Assembly: GCF_040954645.1 (NCBI RefSeq)
Contig: NC_092810.1
Coordinates: forward strand, 15,260,877 to 15,324,876
Length of the DNA: 64,000 nt
DNA from: Diabrotica undecimpunctata
Lineage: Eukaryota > Arthropoda > Insecta > Coleoptera > Chrysomelidae
Direction of reading: 5' to 3'
A program made the translations under genes and the position numbers. Every line of letters starts with the position of its first letter. Position 1 is the first letter of the stretch. The notes beneath the pieces are model-generated. The model worked only from the letters and a program-made list of their open reading frames with translations. It was not told the origin of the DNA and did no database searches. Shown piece by piece: positions 45,009-55,078 of the stretch.

Positions 45009-47647
45009 GAGTCCGCTAGATGCAAAACTTTGTATTTACTGTATAAGTCAAACTGAGTTATTTGCAAAAAACTGATAAATTTTGCAAAAAACCTTAGACA
45101 TAATAAATGGCACTTTTTTGTGATAGATAAATGCTTTATTAGGTAAAATATAATGATTTTTTTCTTAGAAAAGTTATTGGGTTTGCTAGAAAAGGAAGAA
45201 AAATTTGAAAATACCGAGTGAACTATGTAAATACAGATTTATGCAACTAACATTTGCAAATACATGATAATAGTCAACCATTAACGATATTAGTGGTTGT
45301 TATATTAGTCTGTTTTCTAAACCTAGTGTGTTAGGAATAAGGAAGAAAGCATGTGGAAGTAAACTTTTAGTGAAGTTTATTTTTATCCAAAGTACAAAAG
45401 GTATTACAAATTATAATATGTATATATTTATATTAATTCCTAAACTCTAAGTTCCTCTGGGTCCTCATCATCAATATGATCATTTTCTGCAGCACTCTCG
45501 TTATTATTTGCTTGTACGCCAGTATCTATAATTTTATAAAATTTGAGATCCGGCTGGTCTCTCCAATTTTCACCAAAATGGTTTCTAAGGAGAGTGCCTA
45601 TGGACGATTTATCTCCTTTCAATGAACATTTAATCTACTGTAACTTTGGTTTCAATAAAGAAATCTTTTTCCCTTTTCGTATTATAGACTTGCTGAACCC
45701 TATGTCAGAACGATAAAATATTTCCCCCCTTACCGTAGCCATAGAATCTTTGTCCTTAGAAAATATACATCGTTTCGTTGCATTACATTTAAAATGCCAC
45801 TGGGAAGGTTTTTTAACAACAACGTCACTCGTCTTTCTCCAGTCTGATATCTGCCAGTCTTTACCAAGTCTCAGCACCTTTGACTGTTTTCCAATTATGT
45901 CTTCATATTCTTTTTTGTTTATTACAACGTTCTTCTTTTTTATCTCCCTTTCTATCATACCGAAAATCCTACCTGGTGGCAAAAAGGAATGACCAACAAC
46001 AGGAAACGTAAACTCCACTTCCTTGATGTGACCAGGTGCTTCATAAACCAACCAGTAGATTATCATAAACATCATCGTGCTATTTTTGTTCTGTCCACCA
46101 CATCCATCTGCAAATAGGTGAACTTTTTCGATTTGATTTTTAAAGTTGAATTTTATGAGAGTATCATGTACAGCAGAGGCAACAGCATTTGAATCTTTTG
46201 GATGTTCAAACTCCAGCCACACATATGACGTCACATTTGCAGAAGAAAGATGGGAATTCGAATTTCCAGCCACGATGGTGAAATTATAAAAATTTATTTG
46301 CTGTGAGAAATAAGCCGCCTGGTCGGGAAGCTTTGGCAAAGAAAGATTTTTTTGACAATCAAAAGAAAATATTTGTATGTTATGATTTGATTCATTTTTT
46401 AACAAAGAATAAAAGGCTTTAGCTCTTAACGTATGAACTCTCTGCTCTGTTATAACCTTTAACTTTTCTTCTTCTGAATTTTCTTTTCTCAAAATTTCCT
46501 TCGCTCTGAGACACGCAGAACAAGCATCTACTAAGGGAGTGCCGAATGATATGTTGTAGTGTTCATTAACGTATGTTCGGAAATATGATAACTTTACGGA
46601 ATGATGTGGATGACGTTGACAATACATTCTGTAAAGCTTTGTAAAATTCAGATCACATGGTAAATACAATCTAGTCGATCGTCCTCTATTATAATGACTC
46701 TCTGCACCGTTCAAACGCCCCATAAATGTTTGAATAGATAATTTTATTGGATCAAATCTACCTTTTCTTGTATCTCCCCCTCTTCTCTCTTTTGGTATTT
46801 CACCCTGGATAACAAACGTTCTTACAACACGCTCTATTCTTTCAGAACTTAAATGAGTTATTCCAAGAAATGCTGTCTTGCATACTCTTAAAAGTCCACC
46901 CTCTACTGTAGGAACAAAATATTTAATTGAAATTCCATGTAGGTTTATACCTGATCTCTTGGGCTTTTGACCTTCACAAAATTTCAGCAAAAAAATATCT
47001 TGTTTTATTTTGTCAGTTGTTGAATACAGATTATTATGGAAACGCTGAATGTCTCGCATCTTTAAATCTATACAACAATACACTTTCTTTGTATGGTTAC
47101 AGGTGGGAAAACCGGGTAAATCCTTAGGTTTATGCCTAAAAATATTGACAATAAGTCCCAAACCTATCTAGTTAATTGTAGACACCTCTTACCTTTTAAG
47201 TTTCATTACATTTCGTTTCCATTTTTCTGTTTGTACAACTCGTTTTCTTCCTTTTCCTTTTTCACAAGGTCTAATATGCACACGAAGATCCATAATGTTA
47301 ATTATTTGCAATAAACTTGGTGTTTTTAGTACTCAAATAACAAACAGTGAAACCGGTAATGGCGAATGATGGAATAATTGACATGTGCACATGAGACGTG
47401 TCATGTGACTCAAACAATGTAAGCGATTGGCCAATTGCAATTACACAGTTATGCAACTGGCATAGGCTGACAAATACAGAGTTTTGCGTCTGATTCAAGA
47501 TTTCTAATGCCTTTTTCTTAGTAAATACCTTACTTTGCTGCTGAATTTCTACATCAGCAGATAGCGATAACATGTGACAAATAACTGTCAGCTAAAACTC
47601 AATTTTTACAATTTTTGCAAATACAGAGTTTTGCATCTAGCGGACTC
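45009..47647 (-). mobile_element. Structurally complete Sola-like DNA transposon
   Basis: A 2639-bp element with TIRs of about 31 bp: left GAGTCCGCTAGATGCAAAAC, then TTTGTATTTAC; right is the reverse complement with two changes. It is flanked by AAAT on both sides (45005-45008 and 47648-47651), a 4-bp target duplication. It carries one two-exon transposase gene on minus. A 4-bp duplication and a DxxGGQNKN-type protein fit the Sola group; the group assignment is from memory of the family and should be tested. It lies directly upstream of the IR duplication. Confidence 0.85.
45440..47293 (-). CDS. Sola/DUF7869-type transposase, two exons, one premature stop
   Basis: Exon 1 is 47193-47293, opening MDLRVHIRPCEKG at an ATG; donor GTAAGAG. 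The intron is 47136-47192, ending in AG; exon 2 starts at 47135 and keeps the frame (KLK, then RHKPKDLPGF). The protein has a Cys-bearing N-terminus (CNHTKKVYCC), a central CSACLRAKEIL motif, FSFDCQKNLSLPKLPDQ (first Asp, about residue 293 of the spliced protein), VHLFADGCGGQNKN (second Asp, about 377) and GHSFLPPGRIFGMIE. The related gene at 33217-33255 has PYDRDF where this has PPGRIF, so a probable third catalytic Asp is Gly. A TAG at 45635-45637 interrupts the frame; family-like sequence (SSIGTLLRNHFGENWRDQ, LKFYKIID) continues to the stop at 45440. Probably inactive. Confidence 0.8.
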
Positions 47648-47659
47648 AAATAAACTATT

Positions 47660-47750
47660 GATTGAGCATCACAAATGATGCACAGACGTTTTTTAAAATA
47701 ATCCCTGTGTATCACATGCAATGCACAGGACAGGAAAAGGGTTAAACATT
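47660..47750. other. Short spacer, no gene
   Basis: Separates the Sola-like element from the segmental duplication; the duplication starts at about 47750. Confidence 0.4.
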
Positions 47751-48216
47751 TTTATTTTTCCTAAATATTGTTTTAAGTATCTCCTTATTTCCATAATGTT
47801 GTTCATAAATATCACTTGTATTTTTCCAAAATAAAGAAAATGGTTGTTCAGAAATTTTTTTATTATTTTTTCCCGTAAAAATAACGAAAATCCAGTCTGC
47901 AATCTTTTTTTAAAAAATTAAAAATCATGCAGTAAAGGGTTAAAAACAGTATTAGGTGAACATTTAAAAACCAAAATCCTAATTAGTTTTCTTAAAGTTA
48001 GATCTTTATTTATAATGGTGGTTAAAGCGTCTAGTGTTTCTAAATAAAAAAAATCTTACATTTTATTTACTTTGAATGTCAAAATTAAAAGATGTCAAAC
48101 CTATAAATAAAAAAAAATATTTTTTTGGTTAAAACTGTCGTCAGTTCTGCTTAAACATAATATGTAGCATAAATACTACTAAATAGTCATCAACAATCCA
48201 GTTTTCAATGGTAGTG

Positions 48217-50064
48217 TCATTTACATGTGTAAAAAAGTACTAATTCTACAATAAATATGATAATACTACAAAGATATCCATAGAATAAAATAAACATCAG
48301 GAAATTTAAGTCCGTTAATTGTAACTTTTTGCTCTTTAATTTATGATGAGAGACCTTTTTTCCCTCTGTTAGATCATTGATTAACTTTGGAATCAATCCA
48401 AAATCGTGATACATCATTATAAATCTGTTATATCTGTCGATCAATAAAAATCCTTTTCGGGTAATTATACTCATACTGAGGCTATCAATAAAATTGAAAC
48501 AGTAAATGTTACTTCTATTGATATTTTCAAATTTCAATACATACTCAAACTTGGCGCGGTTCACCAACAAACCAGATGTTCCAGATTTAACATGCTGTAA
48601 ACATTTGGATACATTCTTGCACTCGATATACTTGGAAATTATTTCTTCAAAAGACACGTCTTCCATCTTGTTACCAACATAAAGTTTCATGTTTTTTGCA
48701 AAGTATGTAGTCAGATTGTGTTCATATATTTGTTTCATAGAACCGTACTTTTGTTTATGTAGAACGACTATGAAGCTGCTAATTATATTAGTAGTGAACA
48801 TAATGCTCGAGAAAAATGCAAAAATGATCATGACACCAACAAGAAATCTAAGCATAGATGTCTTGGGTAATCGTGATATTCCAACTTGTAGAAAAATAGA
48901 AAATGCGTCGTAGACTATGTCTCCAAATGATTGACGATATTTTATCAAAGTCGATCTTCTCCGATTCACTAGCCAAGTTAACATCACCAATATCAATGAA
49001 GTTAAAAGAACTAGTGTCACTATTACTATGTTGGGAGCTATGGTGTATATACGAACGTATTTATTTGGAACACACCATATCAGACTGTCTTGGTAGGTTG
49101 GAAAACTTACACGAAAGGATAACATTTCTTTATAATATGCAGTGTAGCCACCAATTAATACTTCGTAGCGTCTTTCATAAAGGTCTTTAAATTCATTGAT
49201 ACAACTTCCGTTATTGAAACAATCTCCTCGAGTTTGGCGAAATTCTATTGGTTCATACGATATGCTTACATTTATATATTTTGAGAAGCTATTCAGTAAA
49301 TTTACTTCAAAACCAGGACGATCTTGATTAAGTCTTTTGCTGTTCTTGGACATAATGGTAAACGGAGCCCATGGAAAATATTTTGCTCTTATTGCATACT
49401 TGATCTTGTTTCTAGATACTGGTAAATCGTCGTATTCAAATTTTCTACCATAAGAAAAGGTACCATCTGTACATATATCAGAGAGAGGACTTTTCCCTGT
49501 TCCACTTAAGTATGGAGGCATAGCATACACGTTGAATGAAAAATTACCCTGAGGATTTAAAAGCACAATTACTACTTTAAAAATATCTTGTCCATACAGT
49601 ATATGAAAAATCTCTTCAGCCTTTTCTCTTGTTCTATTACAGCGTTGTAAGGAAACTAATAAAAAAAGGGCTCTTGGAGCCCAACTGTAAATTGTCTTTA
49701 ATTTTTTAACTGAAATATCAAAACCCGTAGCTATATTTATCTCCATAATTATGTATTTAAAGTGCTCTTTTTTGTTTCTGTCAATCGAGATCTCTTTACT
49801 GCTAAGTTCTAAGATATAAAGAGCACTTTGTTCAGATTTCAATAAAGCTTCAGTCAATATGTTCCGAAATGGTAGCGCATGCGTAGAATTTTCAAAAGCC
49901 ACAATAGTACTACGATATTGTGAGATAGCAAAGAATCTTTTGAATATTTCAAACGTACAAGCACTTAAAGATGTATATAATTGCAAACCTTCTAATAAAT
50001 CTAATGTTATATTTGCGTTTACATTAGCAAACGCTATGAAAAAGTATATCGTTAAAAAGAACAT
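48217..50064 (-). CDS. Divergent ionotropic receptor, duplicate copy 1
   Basis: A 615-residue intronless ORF. An N-terminal signal peptide (MFFLTIYFFIAFANVNA) leads to a short extracellular domain. The ligand-binding half S1 is about 221-340 (KYFPWAPFTI, DRPGFEVNLLNSFSKYINVS, YQDSLIWCVP). M1 is about 343-366, the pore region about 383-400 (FGDIVYDAFSIFLQVG), M2 about 404-434 (containing IMFTTNIISSFI, where iGluRs have SYTANLAAF), S2 about 437-585, and M3 about 587-612. This is the layout of ionotropic glutamate-receptor-related IRs. The WCVP motif, the absent introns and the lack of the canonical S1 ligand Arg point to a divergent, probably gustatory-type IR. Such subunits form ligand-gated cation channels with co-receptor IRs in sensory dendrites. 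The frame is intact. The exact IR clade cannot be named. Confidence 0.93.
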   Translation of the reverse strand: MFFLTIYFFIAFANVNANITLDLLEGLQLYTSLSACTFEIFKRFFAISQYRSTIVAFENSTHALPFRNILTEALLKSEQSALYILELSSKEISIDRNKKEHFKYIIMEINIATGFDISVKKLKTIYSWAPRALFLLVSLQRCNRTREKAEEIFHILYGQDIFKVVIVLLNPQGNFSFNVYAMPPYLSGTGKSPLSDICTDGTFSYGRKFEYDDLPVSRNKIKYAIRAKYFPWAPFTIMSKNSKRLNQDRPGFEVNLLNSFSKYINVSISYEPIEFRQTRGDCFNNGSCINEFKDLYERRYEVLIGGYTAYYKEMLSFRVSFPTYQDSLIWCVPNKYVRIYTIAPNIVIVTLVLLTSLILVMLTWLVNRRRSTLIKYRQSFGDIVYDAFSIFLQVGISRLPKTSMLRFLVGVMIIFAFFSSIMFTTNIISSFIVVLHKQKYGSMKQIYEHNLTTYFAKNMKLYVGNKMEDVSFEEIISKYIECKNVSKCLQHVKSGTSGLLVNRAKFEYVLKFENINRSNIYCFNFIDSLSMSIITRKGFLLIDRYNRFIMMYHDFGLIPKLINDLTEGKKVSHHKLKSKKLQLTDLNFLMFILFYGYLCSIIIFIVELVLFYTCK

Positions 50065-50107
50065 TCTGTTGAGGAATAATTGAGAGAATAAATATAGACC
50101 TATTATT

Positions 50108-50200
50108 TTTAAATACCAGCAATGCCATAAACAAAAATTCCAATATTTATAACATTATTTTGCTTTTAACATTTTACTCCTCTAATAAAAAGTTTATTAT
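50108..50200 (-). promoter_or_regulatory. Conserved upstream block of IR copy 1
   Basis: On minus the block includes GTTAAAAGCAAAATAATGTT, then ATAAATATTGG, TTTTTGTTTATGGCATTGCT and GGTATTTAAA, starting about 43 bases before the ATG. The same block lies at the same distance upstream of the other two IRs, including the diverged third one. It contains TATA-like words (TATAAATA, TATTTAAA). Likely core promoter and proximal control region. Confidence 0.65.
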
Positions 50201-50335
50201 GTAAGTACACAAACTACTGGAGTTTTAATTCGCAGAATTAAGACCAATGTTGGCTCGTAAGAGAGGGCGAAGGGGCACACTCTCTCGAAAATAATGTACA
50301 AAAAAACAGTTAATAGGTAAGGAGAGACCCCGGAC

Positions 50336-52263
50336 CATGGACGTATAAACATAGATGGACCCAGCAATAAGATACCTTAAACACACACTGTTTTGAAGCT
50401 TCCATATTCCTGGACAAGAGGATAAAGGGGAGTAAAACGGGTATCCATAGACTGTGATACTTCCTCAATGAGCATAAGCGTGCTTGAATTTTTACTCGCG
50501 GGGATAATTATTCAGACGTTAATAATTGGAAGTAGTAATAATGTATAAAAACACGTTTTTATAGAAAAAATAAAATACAATTTTATTTGCTTTAAAATAA
50601 TACAATAAAATATAGTTGAGCTCAAGTTAATTTTTTAATAGGTATGAAATAATCCTACGATAAAAAAAAACAATTAAAAAATATACATTTGTCAAATTTA
50701 AGTACATACCTATATTTATTGATAATGTGTTAAAACATATTTTTTCAAATTGTGACAAATTTGTTTTAATACAATATCAATAGATTCCACGTAGTAAGGG
50801 TTTCTGCTACAAAATTATTTATTGATCATTCCAAAGCTCTTGCTGGCATTTGACATAAAATTATTTGCAAATATACCTACTTATTAAAAAGTAGGTGTGA
50901 AAATGTATAAATTATTGGAAAGCTATTTACCGAACAGAAATATTAAAGTAAAAATTGTAAATAGACATAATAGAAGACGTTGGTATAGAAATAAATTTTT
51001 ATTGATTGCGAAATAAAACAGTCTTAGTAAGAATGCTTCTTATGCGCACGGTGTTAGCATCTAAAGTAGTCCTCGTTTCATGATGAATTCCAATTTTAAA
51101 TTATTTCTCAAGAACCAATTTTAAAAGTTGCATAAAGTGACAATCGATTGCATCTTCATCATACATATGGTCACCAAAATGCTCATAGATTGATTTTGGG
51201 ACATTTTGTATGGTTTTATTAATCAAAATATTCATAAGGTTTTTAACTAGTCTGTTGTAGATATTTATAGTTTTATTAAAAAATCTGAAATATTTTTCAG
51301 CTTCCTTACAAGTTTAAATAACCAAAAAGGATGCTTTTGAAAGGGTTTTTTATACTGTTTTCTCTGTTGAAGTTTAGAGTAAGTTTCATCATTAATTAAT
51401 ATTATTTGGAAAGCTACATAGAAAAATAAATGAGTTTTATTCATTTCACTAATTTATTGTTAATTCATGAGAAATATTAAATTAAAAAGCTACTAAACAG
51501 ATCTTTTTAATCAGATGATGTCTACTTACAATTTAAAAATGTCTATACTAATTTCATGAACTAATATCTTGTTCAATACATTAATTAATATGAATAAACC
51601 CAATGGTACGCCTATGAAAGACATATTTTAAAATGTAAACACACAGGCTTCCTTAGTTCCTCATCTTAAATAATGTAAACAAACAGTACTTACAAATTAA
51701 ATGAGACATTGGGATGAAAATATTTCGTTTTTTTGTGGAAATGCAAAACTGTAGCACCATTATTATAATTTGTTTATTTCACTATTTACAAATATCACTT
51801 AAAAGACAGCCAAAATATCGAAAAACAACTTTTCCTCATCTTGGGTAAAAAGTAAACAAACATGGACATGACATGGAACAGCATTTGAAGTTTGACGTAG
51901 AGCCATAAGACAGAGAAATGTAAACACCGTTGCTATTAATAAATAGGTTTCAGTGCTTCTACATATAAAATAATTGGTTGATATCTGTTATACGCTATTA
52001 TTAAATGATATGCACACTATGTGCACATTTGATGTTTTAATTACAATTAAATATATTAATATAAGTAATAAATTATTATTTTGGTTTGATAGCACCTGTA
52101 GAGTATAAAATAAATATAGTAATATTTTCAGCGATACGTGAATAAGATATTTTAATAAAAAAATGTGACATTTGAAGGTGCTGAGAATGTGACCTAGTCA
52201 AATAATTTTTGGCTTCACATTTTTATGTAAATAACTGAGTCCATCTGTGTTTATACGTCCATG
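50336..52263 (-). mobile_element. P-superfamily-like transposon inside duplication copy 1
   Basis: The ends are 29-bp inverted repeats with two mismatches, opening CATGGACGTATAAACA. They are flanked by an 8-bp direct repeat CCCCGGAC (50328-50335, 52264-52271). The matching site in copy 2 (55206-55213) holds CCCCGGAC once, uninterrupted: a natural empty site. An 8-bp GC-rich duplication close to the Drosophila P-element target consensus GTCCGGAC, and CATG-opening TIRs of similar length, suggest the P superfamily. hAT also makes 8-bp duplications and cannot be excluded. Inside, a decayed coding piece is visible on minus at 50999-51315. Confidence 0.85.
50999..51315 (-). pseudogene. Decayed transposase-like C-terminus
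   Basis: A single minus-strand frame runs about 105 codons with one internal stop: TCKEAEKYFRFFNKTINIYN, FGDHMYDEDAIDCHFMQLLK, VLEK, stop, IHHETRTTLDANTVRIR, SILTKTVLFRNQ and a terminal TAA at 50999-51001. A closing 'R..LTK..LF+NQ' with an upstream helix-rich acidic segment looks like the C-terminus of a DNA transposase. It lies within the P-like element, so it is probably that element's own gene. The family was not confirmed. Confidence 0.4.
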
Positions 52264-52370
52264 CCCCGGACACATCCTATTATAGTACGGGAGATCCCAG
52301 ACACATATATAAGGAAATATCTCGGACACATCATAGTACGAGAGATCACGGACAAATCCCGGATCTGGGA
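52264..52370. repeat. Short degenerate repeats, 'catagtacgagagatc' type
   Basis: GGACACATC, (C/A)TA(T)TATAGTACGGGAGATC and CATAGTACGAGAGATC words recur about every 35-50 bp. The same set lies at 55206-55340 after IR copy 2. It marks the 5' boundary of the duplicated unit and could have served as the recombination substrate. Confidence 0.65.
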
Positions 52371-52419
52371 CAGAATAAAATTGTTCTAAGGAGGAAAAAA
52401 ATGGTATTTTAGAATATTT

Positions 52420-52760
52420 TACCATCTACTAGATTTAATCGTTGCTAACAGTTGGATTCTTTACAAGAATTCAGCTGAACATAGAACTGGCGCGAAGCCT
52501 AAAGTCCCAAACTCTCAGTTTAGAACACAACTGGCAGAAGTCAATGCAAAAAGGAGAAGACCTTCAGCATGTGAAGCTGAGGAGGCGCTACAAATAAAAA
52601 AGAGAAAAGGCCCAGTACAGGTTATGCCAGTAAAGGATGTTCGAATAGATGGAATTTACCATTGGCCTGTATAGTCCGAAACACAAATCAGGTGTTAATT
52701 TTCACAGTGCAATGGCTATACACATTGTTGTGCCAAAAGTGTAGTGTAGTGTCGCTAAAA
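52420..52760 (+). mobile_element. piggyBac C-terminal relic between the IR duplicates (copy G)
   Basis: The plus strand reads IVANSWILYKNSAEHRTGAK, NSQFRTQLAEVNAKRRRPSA and VMPVKDVRIDGIYHWPV, followed in broken frame by RC..C-type cysteines. This is the 'DVR.DG..HWP' and Cys-rich end of a piggyBac transposase. Only the 3' end survives, ending where the second duplicate begins. Confidence 0.75.
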
Positions 52761-53094
52761 CGATGAACTGTTTTAAAAATTATTTATTTTTTCTAAATAT
52801 TGTTTTAAGTATCTCCTATTTGCCTAATGTTGTTCATAAACATCAATAATATTTTTCCAAAATAAAAAAAATAGTTGTTCAGAAATTTTTTTATTATTTT
52901 TTCCCGTAAAAATAACGAAAATACAGTCTGCAATCTTTTTTGAAAAATTAAAAATTGTGCAGTAAAGGGTTAAAAACAGTATTAGATAAACATTTAAAAA
53001 CCAAAATCCTAATAGGTTTTCTTAAAGATAGATCTTTTATTATAATGGTAGTTAAAGTATCTATTCATCAACAATCAAGTTTTCATTGGTAGTG

Positions 53095-54942
53095 TCATTT
53101 GCATATGTAAAAATGTACTAATTCTACAATAAATATGATAATACTACAAAGATATCCATAGAATAAAATAAACATCAGGAAATTTAAGTCCGCTAATTGT
53201 AACTTTTTGCTTTTTAATTTATGATGAGAGATCTTTTTTCCCTCTGTTAGATCATTGATTAACTTTGGAATCAATCCAAAATCGTGATACATCATTATAA
53301 ATTTGTTATATCTGTCGATCAATAAAAATCCTTTTCGGGTAATTATACTCATACTGATGCTATCAATAAAATTGAAACAGTAAATGTTACTTCTATTGAT
53401 ATTTTCAAATTTCAATACATACTCAAACTTAGCGCGGTTCACCAACAAACCAGATGTTCCAGATTTAACATGCTGTAAACATTTGGATACATTCTTGCAC
53501 TCGATATACTTGGAAATTATTTCTTCAAAAGACACGTCTTCCATCTTGTTACCAACATAAAGTTTCATGTTTTTTGCAAAGTATGTAGTCAGATTGTGTT
53601 CATATATTTGTTTCATAGAACCGTACTTTTGTTTATGTAGAACGACTATGAAGCTGCTAATTATATTAGTAGTGAACATAATGCTCGAGAAAAATGCAAA
53701 AATGATCATGACACCAACAAGAAATCTAAGCATAGATGTCTTGGGTAATCGTGATATTCCAACTTGTAGAAAAATAGAAAATGCGTCGTAGACTATGTCT
53801 CCAAATGATTGACGATATTTTATTAAAGTCGATCTTCTCCGATTCACTAGCCAAGTTAACATTACCAATATCAATGAAGTTAAAAGAACTAGTGTCACTA
53901 TTACTATGTTGGGAGCTATGGTGTATATACGAACGTATTTATTTGGAACACACCATATCAGACTGTCTTGGTAGGTTGGAAAACTTACACGAAAGTATGA
54001 CATTTCTTCATAATATGCAGTGTAGCCACCAATTAATACTTCGTAGCGTCTTTCATAAAGGTCTTTAAATTCATTGATACAACTTCCGTTATTGAAACAA
54101 TCTCCTCGAGTTTGGTGAAATTCTATTGGTTCATACGATATGCTTACATTTATATATTTTGAGAAGCTATTTAGTAAATTTACTTCAAAACCAGGACGAT
54201 CTTGATTAAGTCTTTTGCTGTTCTTGGACATAATGGTAAACGGAGCCCATGGAAAATATTTTGCTCTTATTGCATACTTGATCTTGTTTCTAGATACTGG
54301 TAAATCGTCGTATTCAAATTTTCTACCATAAGAAAAGGTACCATCTGTACATATATCAGAGAGAGGACTTTTCCCTGTTCCACTTAAGTATGGAGGCATG
54401 GCATACACGTTGAATGAAAAATTACCCTGAGGATTTAAAAGCACAATTACCACTTTAAAAATATCTTGTCCATACAGTATATGAAAAATTTCTTCAGCCT
54501 TTTCTCTTGTTCTATTACAGCGTTGTAAGGAAACTAATAAAAAAAGGGCTCTTGGAGCCCAACTGTAAATTGTCTTTAATTTTTTAACTGAAATATCAAA
54601 ACCCGTAGCTATATTTATCTCCATAATTATGTATTTAAAGTGCTCTTTTTTGTTTCTGTCAATCGAGATCTCTTTACTGCTAAGTTCTAAGATATAAAGA
54701 GCACTTTGTTCAGATTTCAATAAAGCTTCAGTCAATATGTTCCGAAATGGTAGCGCATGCGTAGAATTTTCAAAAGCCACAATAGTACTACGATATTGTG
54801 AGATAGCAAAGAATCTTTTGAATATTTCAAACGTACAAGCACTTAAAGATGTATATAATTGCAAACCTTCTAATAAATCTAATGTTATATTTGCGTTTAC
54901 ATTAGCAAACGCTATGAAAAAGTATATCGTTAAAAAGAACAT
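53095..54942 (-). CDS. Divergent ionotropic receptor, duplicate copy 2
   Basis: A 615-residue intronless ORF with the same layout as copy 1: signal peptide, S1, M1, pore, M2, S2, M3. It differs from copy 1 at residues 276 (R to H), 312 (K to E), 315 (L to S), 316 (S to Y), 529 (L to I), 547 (R to K), 571 (V to I), 584 (T to A), 610 (L to H) and 613 (T to I). The first 275 residues are identical. Residues 312-316 lie in S1 near where glutamate receptors carry their ligand-binding Arg, so the two copies could differ in ligand response. The frame is intact; expected role as for copy 1. Confidence 0.93.
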   Translation of the reverse strand: MFFLTIYFFIAFANVNANITLDLLEGLQLYTSLSACTFEIFKRFFAISQYRSTIVAFENSTHALPFRNILTEALLKSEQSALYILELSSKEISIDRNKKEHFKYIIMEINIATGFDISVKKLKTIYSWAPRALFLLVSLQRCNRTREKAEEIFHILYGQDIFKVVIVLLNPQGNFSFNVYAMPPYLSGTGKSPLSDICTDGTFSYGRKFEYDDLPVSRNKIKYAIRAKYFPWAPFTIMSKNSKRLNQDRPGFEVNLLNSFSKYINVSISYEPIEFHQTRGDCFNNGSCINEFKDLYERRYEVLIGGYTAYYEEMSYFRVSFPTYQDSLIWCVPNKYVRIYTIAPNIVIVTLVLLTSLILVMLTWLVNRRRSTLIKYRQSFGDIVYDAFSIFLQVGISRLPKTSMLRFLVGVMIIFAFFSSIMFTTNIISSFIVVLHKQKYGSMKQIYEHNLTTYFAKNMKLYVGNKMEDVSFEEIISKYIECKNVSKCLQHVKSGTSGLLVNRAKFEYVLKFENINRSNIYCFNFIDSISMSIITRKGFLLIDRYNKFIMMYHDFGLIPKLINDLTEGKKISHHKLKSKKLQLADLNFLMFILFYGYLCSIIIFIVELVHFYICK

Positions 54943-54985
54943 TCTGTTGAGGAATAATTGAGAGAATAAATATAGACCTATTATT

Positions 54986-55078
54986 TTTAAATACCAGCAA
55001 TGCCATAAACAAAAATTCCAATATTTATAACATTATTTTGCTTTTAACATTTGACTCCTCTAATAAAAAGTTTATTAT
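54986..55078 (-). promoter_or_regulatory. Conserved upstream block of IR copy 2
   Basis: Nearly identical to 50108-50200 and at the same distance from the ATG. Differences from copy 1 are one or two bases (for example CATTTGACTCC against CATTTTACTCC). Confidence 0.65.

Larger units (their letters stand above)
47750..52370. repeat. Segmental duplication, copy 1 (with an inserted element)
   Basis: Bases 47750-50335 plus 52264-52370 match 52775-55340 closely, covering the IR gene, its 3' flank, about 260 bp upstream and a short repeat region. Copy 1 has an extra segment of about 150 bp in the 3' flank (about 48035-48190) that copy 2 lacks, and a 1928-bp transposon insertion (50336-52263) absent from copy 2. 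The copies are in direct orientation, so unequal exchange or replication slippage could have made them. Confidence 0.9.

Noticed and set aside
45635..47161. 508-codon ORF as a host gene
   Set aside because: It lies within TIRs and a 4-bp target duplication and has transposase-type motifs, so it belongs to a transposon.
47298..47573. 91-codon minus ORF as an extra transposase exon
   Set aside because: It is open but has no motif, and the gene already has a good ATG at 47293 just downstream.
47693..47945. Small TTAA-bounded element
   Set aside because: AAAGGGTTAA occurs twice but in direct, not inverted, orientation, so no TIR pair is formed.
48689..49190. Plus-strand ORFs opposite the IR genes (also near 53567, 53781, 62048)
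   Set aside because: Antisense frames of the IR coding sequence, repeated only because the genes are duplicated.
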